Shown: piece after piece, positions 33,117 to 40,124 of the stretch
Layout: each line of letters opens with the position of its first letter
How positions within the stretch are numbered: the stretch's first letter is position 1
DNA from: Fidelibacterota bacterium
GTDB lineage: Bacteria; Fidelibacterota; Marinisomatia; Marinisomatales; JACNKV01
Assembly: GCA_014381855.1 (NCBI GenBank)
Contig: JACNKV010000074.1
Span: 1 to 40,124 of the forward strand
Direction of reading: 5' to 3'
Length of the DNA: 40,124 nt
Position numbers and translations under genes: made by a program
Notes under the pieces: model-generated
The model's database searches: none
What the model was told of the DNA's origin: nothing
What the model saw: only the letters and a program-made list of their open reading frames with translations

Positions 33117-33911
33117 ATGCAGGAATTTTACCATATCACATGGACGGATGTGTTTGTTTCACTGGTTTTAGTCGGTCTTACATTAGCATTAATTCGCTGG
33201 TGGAAAATAGGGTTAGAAAAAACCTTGATTATCGGAACGGTACGCTCATTTGTCCAACTCACCTTTATGGGATATGTGCTGACATTTTTCTTTGAACAGC
33301 GCCATTGGAGTTTCATGATCGGGCTCATTGTGGTTATGACGCTCATCGCCGGATTTGAAGGAGCACGCCGACAGAAAAAAACGCCGATCCCAAATTATTT
33401 TCTTATTTTAACCGGATCATTATTTACAACACTTGTGATTGTATTGGGAGTTATTTTGGCATTTATATTGGATGTAAAACCATGGTATTATCCTTATGCC
33501 ATAATCCCGATCGGAGGCATGATCATCGGGAATGCAATGAACTCCGCCACATTAGCCACGAACCGATTTATGAGTGAACTTCAGCATCGGCGCAGAGAAA
33601 TTGAAATGATGCTGTCGCTGGGATCTCCGGTGAGGGCAGCCGTTCAAGATTCAATACGGGAGTCCGTTCAGGCTGCGCTGATTCCGACCATCAATTCGAT
33701 GATGACCGTCGGGATTGTGTTTTTACCGGGGATTATGTCGGGGCAAATCCTTTCCGGGGTTGATCCGATGATTGCCGTCCGGTATCAAATTATGATTATG
33801 TATATGTGGGTCACGACAACAGCCTTGGCGGATATTTTGGTTTTGGCGTTGGTTTACCGGCAGTTATTTACATCAAAAGCTCAGTTGAAACAAGTAAACG
33901 TTAGGCGTTAG
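33117..33911 (+). CDS. fetB: ABC transporter permease (FetB/YbbM-like, UPF0014)
   Basis: This is a 264-residue inner-membrane protein of the UPF0014/FetB family with about seven hydrophobic segments. Family features are TLIIGTVRSFVQLTFMGYVL, then IIPIGGMIIGNAMNSATLAT (a highly conserved stretch), SLGSPVRAAVQDSIRESVQAALIPTI, and VGIVFLPGIMSGQILSGVDP with MIAVRYQIMIMYM. I chose ATG 33117 (MQEFYHITWTD); the frame also contains GTG at 33099 and the alternative cannot be excluded. It is paired with the FetA-like ATPase upstream. The likely role is metal (iron) export or related homeostasis, as in E. coli. Confidence 0.88.
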   Translation: MQEFYHITWTDVFVSLVLVGLTLALIRWWKIGLEKTLIIGTVRSFVQLTFMGYVLTFFFEQRHWSFMIGLIVVMTLIAGFEGARRQKKTPIPNYFLILTGSLFTTLVIVLGVILAFILDVKPWYYPYAIIPIGGMIIGNAMNSATLATNRFMSELQHRRREIEMMLSLGSPVRAAVQDSIRESVQAALIPTINSMMTVGIVFLPGIMSGQILSGVDPMIAVRYQIMIMYMWVTTTALADILVLALVYRQLFTSKAQLKQVNVRR

Positions 33912-33916
33912 ATGTT

Positions 33917-33972
33917 GCCTGCCCGCCATTGATTCGGAGGGCCTGCCCGCCATTTCACTTTGGCAGGCGGGG
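33917..33972. repeat. GCCTGCCCGCCATT direct repeat with inverted partner
   Basis: GCCTGCCCGCCATT occurs at 33917-33930 and again at 33941-33954. GGCAGGCGGGGG at 33962-33973 can pair with either through GCCTGCC/GGCAGGC. The element lies between the convergent fetB and phosphoglycerate mutase genes and could act as a transcription barrier. It is more GC-rich than its surroundings. Confidence 0.6.
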
Positions 33973-34036
33973 GAGTATTACGTTATCGTTAACGACCGGG
34001 TTCTAACGATTATTTCCCAATCTCTAAATCCTAATC

Positions 34037-35599
34037 TTAATCCTTATCCTTCACCAACACCTCAGCGGTCATCTCATTTGGGATGGGTAAATTCATAAGT
34101 TTCAAGATGGTTGGTCCGATATCGGAAAGCACGCCTGATTCCTTCAGCCTTTTACTTGATGCATCGTCCGCAATATAAATAAATTCCACCGGATTTAATG
34201 AATGGCTGGTGCGGGGTTGTCCGGTTTCATAATCAATCATTTGATCGGAGTTCCCGTGATCGGCGGTAATCATTATTTTTTCGCCAATCTGTAACACTTT
34301 TTTTGTAACAATTTCGACACATTCATCCACGATTTCGACAGCTGTTTTCGCCGCTTCAAAATCGCCGGTATGTCCCACCATATCGCCATTAGCAAAATTC
34401 ACCAGAATGAAAGAGTATGGATTATCCTCCAGCCGCTTTAGTAATTCATCTGTCACTCTGTATGCTTCCATCTCCGGATGATTGGCAAAGCTGGAGGGGT
34501 CAAATCGACCGGGAATTTCCACTTGGTCTTCATTTGGGAAAGGAGTGGTGGATTTTCCGTTAAAAAAACTGGTAACGTGGCGGAATTTTTGTGTTTCAGC
34601 TAACCGCAATTGTCTTAACCCTGCATTTGAAATAATTTGTCCGGTAAGGTTTTTCAATGATACAGATCCGCCGTCAAATCCCCCAAGTATAAACGATTTA
34701 AATTCATCATAATAACGGGTGAGCCCGACAAAAGTAACATTTGGTTTTCGCTTAAGGAGCCCGGGATAACTGTCGTCAACAAACGCCATTGATAACTGAA
34801 TCGCGCGGTCCTGCCGGTAATTGGTGTGTAAAATACAGTCCCCGTCCTGGACACCGAGAAAATCCCCGATTACGTGGGGCGGAATATATTCATCAAACAT
34901 TTCGGTTTCTGTCGGCGTTTTATCCTGCTGATATGATGTGCGAATTGCGTCTTCGGGATTTTCGGCATGCCGCCCTTCGGCATTTACAATACAGTTGTAC
35001 GCCAAATCGGTAAGTTTCCAGCTTCGGACACGATCCATACCGTAATAACGCCCCATGATCGTTCCGATTGTACAATTCCCGACCTCTTTTATATGGTTTT
35101 GGAGTGTATAGAAAAATTCTAATGTACTGCGGGGCGGAGTATCCCTGCCATCGAGAAAAGGATGAATGACGATCTTTCCTGCCGGGTTTTCCTTACGCGC
35201 CTGCGCCATAAATTTGAACAGATGATCTTGATGGGAATGAACGCCCTCGTCTTGAAGAAGCCCGAACAGATGAAAGTTGGATTGATTGGTATTCCAGTTC
35301 GACATAAGCTGTTTCCAGCTTGTACGTTGAAACAGACTGCCATTTTCCAATTGGTCATTGATGCGTTTCAGCTCCTGTTCGACAACTCTACCGGCACCCA
35401 TGCTGAGATGGCCGACTTCGCTGGATCCCTGAAATCCGGCGGGTAACCCAACCGCCTCACCCGAAGCTTCCAATAGCGTGTGCGGATAAGTAGTTCTAAA
35501 ATAATCCAGATTTGGTGTGTCAGCAGCCAAAACGGCATTCCCTTTTGGATTTGGATTCACGCCGACGCCGTCCATGACAATAAGAACAACAGGTTTCAT
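34037..35599 (-). CDS. gpmI: 2,3-bisphosphoglycerate-independent phosphoglycerate mutase
   Basis: This enzyme interconverts 3- and 2-phosphoglycerate in glycolysis and gluconeogenesis, using two Mn2+ and a phosphoserine. At 520 residues it is the usual length. The start VVLIVMDGVGVNPNPKGNAV holds metal ligand D10. The active-site serine is S60 in GSSEVGH, where the family usually reads GNSEVGH (Ser for Asn). Further signatures are GRYYGMDR, FVNFANGDMVGHTGD and ITADHGNSDQMID, with metal-binding Asp and His. It appears monocistronic, with an unremarkable 5' region carrying GGAGAATATTT before the ATG. Confidence 0.95.
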   Translation of the reverse strand: MKPVVLIVMDGVGVNPNPKGNAVLAADTPNLDYFRTTYPHTLLEASGEAVGLPAGFQGSSEVGHLSMGAGRVVEQELKRINDQLENGSLFQRTSWKQLMSNWNTNQSNFHLFGLLQDEGVHSHQDHLFKFMAQARKENPAGKIVIHPFLDGRDTPPRSTLEFFYTLQNHIKEVGNCTIGTIMGRYYGMDRVRSWKLTDLAYNCIVNAEGRHAENPEDAIRTSYQQDKTPTETEMFDEYIPPHVIGDFLGVQDGDCILHTNYRQDRAIQLSMAFVDDSYPGLLKRKPNVTFVGLTRYYDEFKSFILGGFDGGSVSLKNLTGQIISNAGLRQLRLAETQKFRHVTSFFNGKSTTPFPNEDQVEIPGRFDPSSFANHPEMEAYRVTDELLKRLEDNPYSFILVNFANGDMVGHTGDFEAAKTAVEIVDECVEIVTKKVLQIGEKIMITADHGNSDQMIDYETGQPRTSHSLNPVEFIYIADDASSKRLKESGVLSDIGPTILKLMNLPIPNEMTAEVLVKDKD

Positions 35600-35682
35600 A
35601 AATATTCTCCGATGATTAACCTGGAGAAATTCTTACATTATTATGATGTATGAAAACAGTTTATTTTTTAAGATACACTCGT

Positions 35683-35808
35683 CTATCGTCTTCCGCATTT
35701 TGAGCAACGATCTACCCAAAGTCTGCGACGTGTATGGCATGCGTAGCATGTCTTTTTCTTTACATAGAAAAAAACACCGACTAGAAAAAACGGGATAATA
35801 AATTCCAT
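35683..35808 (-). CDS. 41-residue membrane-anchored zinc-ribbon microprotein
   Basis: ATG 35808 is preceded by AAGAAGG nine bases upstream and opens a 41-codon frame. The protein is a hydrophobic N-terminal helix (MEFIIPFFLVGVFFYV), a basic turn (KKK), then a zinc ribbon TCYACHTRRRLWVDRCSKCG with C21, C24, C35 and C38 (CxxC-x10-CxxC), ending RR. This single-pass, inside-facing zinc-ribbon layout is seen in small bacterial membrane proteins of unknown role. No gene was otherwise placed in this 381-base gap. The ribosome site, the paired CxxC motifs and the membrane helix argue that it is real. It follows the outer-membrane protein gene on the same strand by about 170 bases. Confidence 0.65.
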   Translation of the reverse strand: MEFIIPFFLVGVFFYVKKKTCYACHTRRRLWVDRCSKCGRR

Positions 35809-35896
35809 AATAATTAACCTTCTTAATATTGTTTAGGCTATAAACGAGAACACTCCAAACATAGTCGTTGAAATCTAACGTATATCAATAACGCAA

Positions 35897-35940
35897 AGGA
35901 GAACGAATAACATGCTGACCAAACGTTATTCGTTCATCCT
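35897..35940. terminator. Long stem-loop after the outer-membrane protein gene
   Basis: GAACGAATAAC (35901-35911) and GTTATTCGTTC (35925-35935) form a perfect 11-base stem with a 13-base loop. AGGA and TCCT extend it by four pairs with one bulge. It follows the stop of the minus-strand outer-membrane gene by about 40 bases, where it could end that transcript. Only a weak T-rich tail is present on that strand. A 13-codon frame behind AAAGGAG on the plus strand lies within it and is probably chance. Confidence 0.55.
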
Positions 35941-35980
35941 CTGGTTAAATATTTAACGAATGATATTTAGGCGTTTGTTT

Positions 35981-36637
35981 CTAGAAGAGTGTCGAAACGT
36001 CGTAGGTAATCATCATGCCTGCGTTAATCCACCCGGTGGGTTCACCTTCGATATTGGAGTTAGTTCCTGCATTTGTCATCGCATTCCCGCGACCGTACAA
36101 TTTGATAGCCAGCGGTAAATTTACGTTGAATTTTTCCAGCGGAATATCAATTGCTCCGCCAATAGTTGTTCCCAAACCACCGCCGTATAGTCCTGCTCCA
36201 ACCTGTGCAGAAAACTGAACCGGTAAGGTTGCAGGGAAGACAAGCAGGTCATTCAGCCCGACATTGAACGTTCCAAGCACTGCCATACCATTAAAGTCAG
36301 CATCAGGGAAGCTGTACGTCAAAATCTCAAATCCAACACCAATGTTCAGCGGTCCTAAGGGTAAACCGTAAGGAGTACCAATCAGCAGTCCAAAGTTTGT
36401 TCCGCTTTGTCCTTCGAGATAAGCTCCTTTAACAATAGGCAGACCGACATTTAATCCCACGGCAAAACCATCTAAGGGGTTAACCGATTCTTCTTCTTCA
36501 AAAACATCTTCATCAATGTATTCTTCGGCTTCAACGACTTCTTCTTCAATGGCTTCTTCCTGTATATCTTGTGCAGAAAGCATGACAAGCCCAAAGGTCA
36601 AAACCACTAGGATTGTACCCATGTATGTTTTTCTCAT
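35981..36637 (-). CDS. Small outer-membrane protein with acidic N-terminal linker
   Basis: I chose the ATG at 36637, which has AGGAGAAAAGTG before it and begins a signal peptide (MRKTYMGTILVVLTFGLVML, then SAQD); a longer frame starts at 36679. The mature protein is about 196 residues. It starts with a Glu-rich stretch (EEAIEEEVVEAEEYIDEDVF then EEEE), followed by a glycine- and hydrophobic-rich, barrel-like region (FAVGLNVGLPIV, LNIGVGFEILTYSF, LPVQFSAQVGAGLYGGGLGT, then TIGGAIDIP), ending WINAGMMITYDVSTLF with the terminal Phe typical of outer-membrane barrels. The function is unknown. It is divergent from the second TonB-dependent receptor. Confidence 0.75.
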   Translation of the reverse strand: MRKTYMGTILVVLTFGLVMLSAQDIQEEAIEEEVVEAEEYIDEDVFEEEESVNPLDGFAVGLNVGLPIVKGAYLEGQSGTNFGLLIGTPYGLPLGPLNIGVGFEILTYSFPDADFNGMAVLGTFNVGLNDLLVFPATLPVQFSAQVGAGLYGGGLGTTIGGAIDIPLEKFNVNLPLAIKLYGRGNAMTNAGTNSNIEGEPTGWINAGMMITYDVSTLF

Positions 36638-36974
36638 CACTTTTCTCCTTTTATTACATGTTATTTGTACTCTAACCACACAGGACTTTACACGTAAAGC
36701 GGAACAATAATCAAGAAAATAATTAAATGGAGTTTATGGCAAGATTATGTATGAAAAAACGCTTATCACTCTCTCATTTATTTAATAAAATATTCCTTGC
36801 ACCTAACGGATATTTTCACCGAATTTCGGCGGTATATTCCAAGGAGACATTGAGGGTAGACAGGAAGAAAACGCCGTCAATGAAGATATTAAAAAATATC
36901 AGAAGATAATTTTGATTACTCTTTGGATATATAAAAGACATGAATTTCATTCACAAACAACCAAGGAGATACTC
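36638..36974. other. 337-base divergent intergenic region before the second TonB receptor
   Basis: This region must contain the promoters for the outer-membrane protein (minus) and the receptor (plus). An open frame of 60 codons (36727-36909) on the plus strand has no homology I recognise and no good ribosome site, so I do not call it a gene. AT-rich boxes such as TTGATT (36912-36917) with TATAAA (36930-36935) have a poor 12-base spacer. I see no known riboswitch motif. Confidence 0.4.
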
Positions 36975-39707
36975 ATGAAAAGAGTTCTTACAATCCTTAT
37001 GGTTCTTTCACTACCACTGGCTCTGTTCGCACAGATGTCGGTTTCCGGTACTGTCACAGATGCTGAAACCGGTAACGCATTAGCTGGAGCAAATGTGGTT
37101 GTTGAAGGAACAACATTAGGAGCTGCGGCAGATGCTGACGGCGCTTTCTCAATAAGCAATGTTCCTGCAGATGCCTCCATTACTGCTTCAATGATAGGAT
37201 ACGACAGCATGACGTTAGCTGCAGCCGCTAATTTGAATTTCAAATTAGAACAAGGCGCAATTAAACTAAGCGCATTAGAAGTGTTGGCATCCCGTGCAGA
37301 CGCAAAAACCCCTGTTGCTTTTACAAATGTAAGTAAAGCCGATATGGAAGTTCGCCTGGGATCCCAAGATATACCAATGGCATTAAACACAACTCCTAGT
37401 GTATACGCAACCCAACAGGGTGGTGGAGCTGGTGATGCACGTATCAACGTTCGCGGATTTAATCAGCGTAATGTTGCCGTTATGATCAACGGTGTTCCGC
37501 AAAATGATATGGAAAACGGCTGGGTGTACTGGTCTAACTGGGATGGTGTTGGCGATGCCACATCTTCCATCCAGATGCAGCGCGGACTCAGTGCCGTGAA
37601 CCTGGCAACTCCGTCTATTGGTGGAACAATGAATATTATCACCGATCCAACCGCTCTTACAAAAGGTGGGAAATTCAAAGGTGAAATTGGTGCCGGCGGA
37701 TTCTTGAAATCAACCTTCAACTACAACACCGGCCTGATTGCCGATAAATATGCTTTCAGCACAACCATCGTGCGTAAAGTCGGTGACGGTCTCATTGATA
37801 AAACGTGGACGGATGCTTGGGCATATTACTTTGGCGCCAGTTATCAAATGGATGCCAAAAACCGGTTTGAATTGTATGCTATTGGAGCGCCACAGCGCCA
37901 TGGACAAAATCTGTACAAACAGAATATCGCGGCATATGATAGTGCCTATGCGAAGACTGTTGAAGGGTTTGATGTAGATGCCATTAGTGCGTTTGTACAA
38001 CATGAAGACGGACGGCTCTATAATGAAAACGCCAGTGCTGTGTCCAGTAGCTATGAAGGAAAACAATACTGGTATATGTATGGTGAAGGTGGTCTCTTTG
38101 GTGGTGGGCTCCAAGATAGACATGATCCTGATTTCCTCAATGAAAGAGAAAACTTTTTCCATAAACCATTAGTGAATTTGAACCACTATTTAACCATCAA
38201 TGATAAGATGAGACTCTCATCCATTCTGTATTGGTCAGGTGGCTCCGGCGGTGGAACGGGTACTTATGGTTCAGTAAAATGGAATTACCATGCAGGTATA
38301 TCAAGTCCTTCTCGTTGGGTTCATTATGATAAAACGATAGAAAACAACTCCAACGTAGATTCTACATTTTCATATACCGAAGCTAGATCATATGGTATTC
38401 TTCGTAATAGTATCAACCGTCAAAATACCATTGGTCTTATTTCTAAATTGAACTACGATTTCAGTGAAGAACTTAAGTTCCAGGTTGGATTAGACTGGCG
38501 TACAGCTGGTATCGAACATACAAGAGAAGTTAGAGATTTACTTGGTGGTGACTATTTTGTTGATCTTGATTACGATGATGATGACAACCCCTTTATGGTT
38601 GATCCCAATGCTGAATTTGGAACTAAGTCATATTTAGGTGACAACATTGATTACCATAATGAAACTACAGTTGATTGGATAGGTTTCTTTGGACAGGGTA
38701 GCTATTCTTCAGGTCCCATTTCTGCTTACGGTATGGCTGGGCTTTCTTCCATCGCTTACTCTTATCGGGATCACTTCACAGTTGAAGACAAAAAAATCGT
38801 TGCGGATCCAATTTCCACAATTCAGGTAAAAGGTGGAGCAATGTATGATGTGATGGGTGGATTAAGCCTTTTTGCTAACTTCGGTTTAGTAGAAAAACCA
38901 CCAATCATGGACAACGTGATCTACTATGATGGTACTGTTGCATCTGACCCAATAAACGAAAAATTCCAAAGCATGGAAGCTGGTGTGAATTACACTGCTG
39001 GGAATATTGCTGTAAAAGCAAACTACTATAACACCGACTGGAAAGATCGTAACTTGACAAAAGCTGTTACTACAGGTCAAGGGTCTAGCGGTGATACAGA
39101 CGTTATTTTCTTAACCGGTGTTAATCAGAACCATAGTGGTGTTGAAGTTGAAGCTTCTGCTCAATTAATTGACATGCTTCGTATCGACGCTGCATTAAGT
39201 TTTGGTGACTGGTCATTCGTTGATGATGCCAGTGGTACTTATCAAGACGAAGCTGGTGTAATTATAGGCGAATATGACTATGCTCTTAAAGACCTAATGG
39301 TAGGTGATATGCCTCAAACCTCTTATGTTGCTGGTGTTACCTTAACTCCTTTTTCTGGCTTAAAACTTCAAGTATTATACAATATGTATGATAATAACTA
39401 TTCTGATTGGAGCCCAGACAGTCGTGAAATTGGCGATGATGGAGAAGCAGATCGTGAACAAGTTTGGATGGCTCCTGGTTATTCCAAAATGGATGTGCAT
39501 CTTTTCTATGACCTTCCAAAAATGGCGGGCATGAAAGTGCAAGCATTTGCTCATCTTTTCAATGCACTTGATGATGTTTATGTTCAAGACGCTGTTGACA
39601 ATAGTAAATACAACAGCTATGGCGACAATGTGCACGCTGCTCATAACGCTGAAGTATTTCTTGGAACACCAAGATACTTCAATGCAGGTATTTCAGTTAA
39701 GTTTTAA
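36975..39707 (+). CDS. TonB-dependent outer-membrane receptor with carboxypeptidase-regulatory-like domain
   Basis: The start at 36975 has AAGGAGATACTC ahead and opens a signal peptide (MKRVLTILMVLSLPLALFAQ), giving 910 residues. The CarboxypepD_reg-like domain is at about 21-105 (SVSGTVTDAETGNALAGANV, ADADGAFSISNVPAD). A plug domain follows (about 120-240: DIPMALNTTPSVYATQQGGG, RINVRGFNQRNVAVMINGVP, VNLATPSIGGTMNII), then the large aromatic-rich barrel with an ending FNAGISVKF carrying the terminal Phe. The plug resembles FCB receptors for iron or organic nutrient uptake, but no ligand can be assigned. It is monocistronic and followed by a strong terminator. By eye, synonymous usage shifts toward T/A-ending codons after about 38200. 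Confidence 0.88.
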   Translation: MKRVLTILMVLSLPLALFAQMSVSGTVTDAETGNALAGANVVVEGTTLGAAADADGAFSISNVPADASITASMIGYDSMTLAAAANLNFKLEQGAIKLSALEVLASRADAKTPVAFTNVSKADMEVRLGSQDIPMALNTTPSVYATQQGGGAGDARINVRGFNQRNVAVMINGVPQNDMENGWVYWSNWDGVGDATSSIQMQRGLSAVNLATPSIGGTMNIITDPTALTKGGKFKGEIGAGGFLKSTFNYNTGLIADKYAFSTTIVRKVGDGLIDKTWTDAWAYYFGASYQMDAKNRFELYAIGAPQRHGQNLYKQNIAAYDSAYAKTVEGFDVDAISAFVQHEDGRLYNENASAVSSSYEGKQYWYMYGEGGLFGGGLQDRHDPDFLNERENFFHKPLVNLNHYLTINDKMRLSSILYWSGGSGGGTGTYGSVKWNYHAGISSPSRWVHYDKTIENNSNVDSTFSYTEARSYGILRNSINRQNTIGLISKLNYDFSEELKFQVGLDWRTAGIEHTREVRDLLGGDYFVDLDYDDDDNPFMVDPNAEFGTKSYLGDNIDYHNETTVDWIGFFGQGSYSSGPISAYGMAGLSSIAYSYRDHFTVEDKKIVADPISTIQVKGGAMYDVMGGLSLFANFGLVEKPPIMDNVIYYDGTVASDPINEKFQSMEAGVNYTAGNIAVKANYYNTDWKDRNLTKAVTTGQGSSGDTDVIFLTGVNQNHSGVEVEASAQLIDMLRIDAALSFGDWSFVDDASGTYQDEAGVIIGEYDYALKDLMVGDMPQTSYVAGVTLTPFSGLKLQVLYNMYDNNYSDWSPDSREIGDDGEADREQVWMAPGYSKMDVHLFYDLPKMAGMKVQAFAHLFNALDDVYVQDAVDNSKYNSYGDNVHAAHNAEVFLGTPRYFNAGISVKF

Positions 39708-39728
39708 AAACTGACTTAATTACGCACA

Positions 39729-39758
39729 AAAAAGCCCCGATGTTTATCGGGGCTTTTT
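39729..39758 (+). terminator. Intrinsic (rho-independent) terminator of the second TonB receptor gene
   Basis: AAAAAGCCCCGAT and ATCGGGGCTTTTT form a perfect 13-base stem around loop GTTT, with the T-run built into the 3' arm, 22 bases after the stop codon at 39707. The symmetry means it also works on the minus strand. Confidence 0.93.
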
Positions 39759-39765
39759 ATTTACC

Positions 39766-40079
39766 TGTCATCCCGAACCGACGCAGGAACGTGAGGGATA
39801 TGCATTTTCAACCCCCGGTGAGGATGATACGGAGCACCAAACTCAACTCCGGGGCAAAGAAAATTTAGATTCCTCATTCGTACCTCATTTCGGAACGACA
39901 CAGTTTTTTTGTCATTCTGAACGCAGTGAAGAATCTACATTTTTAAACTCTACACGAATGCCTAGTGCACAAAGCTGAACCCCCAACACAAAATTAAGTA
40001 GATTCCTCATTCGTACTTCATTTCGGAACGACACATACTATTTTCTGTCATCCCGAACCGACGCAGGAACGTGAGGGAT
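39766..40079. repeat. Cluster of dispersed repeats in alternating orientation
   Basis: No gene is seen from 39759 to the window end. A 34-base unit, TGTCATCCCGAACCGACGCA then GGAACGTGAGGGAT, occurs identically at 39766-39799 and 40046-40079. A 37-base unit beginning TAGATTCCTCATTCGTAC occurs at 39866-39902 and 39999-40035 with one mismatch; it reads as a reverse copy of the same theme (TGTCGTTCCGAAATGA...). A further forward variant, TGTCATTCTGAACGCAGTGA then AGAATCTA, is at 39910-39937. Forward and reverse copies can pair. The family also occurs at 30590-30686. Confidence 0.85.
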
Positions 40080-40124
40080 CTATATCGTCAAACCCGGTGC
40101 ATTATTATAGGACATCAAACATAA

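Noticed and set aside
35911..35952. 13-codon plus-strand frame behind AAAGGAG inside the stem-loop
   Set aside because: No plus-strand gene follows that a leader could control, and the sequence is explained by the inverted repeat.
36727..36909. 60-codon open frame before the second TonB receptor
   Set aside because: There is no homology, no proper ribosome site, and the composition is like non-coding AT-rich DNA; it is treated as the receptor's 5' region.

Overview
The window looks like a Gram-negative bacterium of the FCB superphylum. The closest style I recognise is Candidatus Marinimicrobia (SAR406/Neomarinimicrobiota) or a neighbour such as Ignavibacteria or Calditrichota. The reasons are a secreted protein ending in a 'NYPNPFNPET' sorting-type C-terminal domain, TonB-dependent receptors with N-terminal carboxypeptidase-regulatory domains, a PorV/PorQ-type barrel and many surface lipoproteins. 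The phylum call is an inference from protein style; there is no rRNA in the window.

Layout. (1) 9-2724, minus: mannose-1-phosphate guanylyltransferase behind an Ig-like lipoprotein. (2) 2905-11381, plus: an amino-acid metabolism run of an Lrp/AsnC regulator, a large trans-sulfuration-type PLP enzyme, homoserine dehydrogenase, a cystathionine/methionine gamma-lyase-type enzyme, an aldehyde dehydrogenase, a tyrosine phenol-lyase with all diagnostic residues, and a degenerate acyl-adenylating-enzyme homologue. Copies or remnants of one dispersed repeat sit in its later junctions, and one pair brackets a frameshifted GxxExxY gene. (3) 11478-12404, minus: a Nudix hydrolase and a BCP-type peroxiredoxin whose peroxidatic cysteine is an in-frame UGA followed by a SECIS-like hairpin, so it is probably a selenoprotein. 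(4) 12496-15050: an MFS exporter and a winged-helix/Cys-rich/2x[4Fe-4S] protein. (5) 15350-27609, plus: six tightly packed envelope genes (two secreted proteins, two lipoproteins, a TonB-dependent receptor and a PorV/PorQ-like barrel), followed by a convergent tRNA-Val(CAC). (6) 27798-33911, plus: a DUF971 protein, then a zinc set (His-rich small secreted protein, His-rich outer-membrane protein, ZnuA, ZnuB, no adjacent ZnuC), a stand-alone YedF C-terminal-type DsrE protein linked to selenium metabolism, and a FetA/FetB-like ABC pair. (7) 34037-36637, minus: phosphoglycerate mutase, a 41-residue membrane-anchored zinc-ribbon microprotein, and a small outer-membrane protein. (8) 36975-39707, plus: a second TonB-dependent receptor, a clear intrinsic terminator, and a dense patch of inverted dispersed repeats to the window end.

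The most notable signals are the selenocysteine peroxiredoxin together with the YedF-like protein (two independent hints of selenium use), the tyrosine phenol-lyase paired with a catalytically dead ANL-fold protein, the six-gene envelope operon, the zinc-uptake set without its own ATPase, and the zinc-ribbon microprotein.
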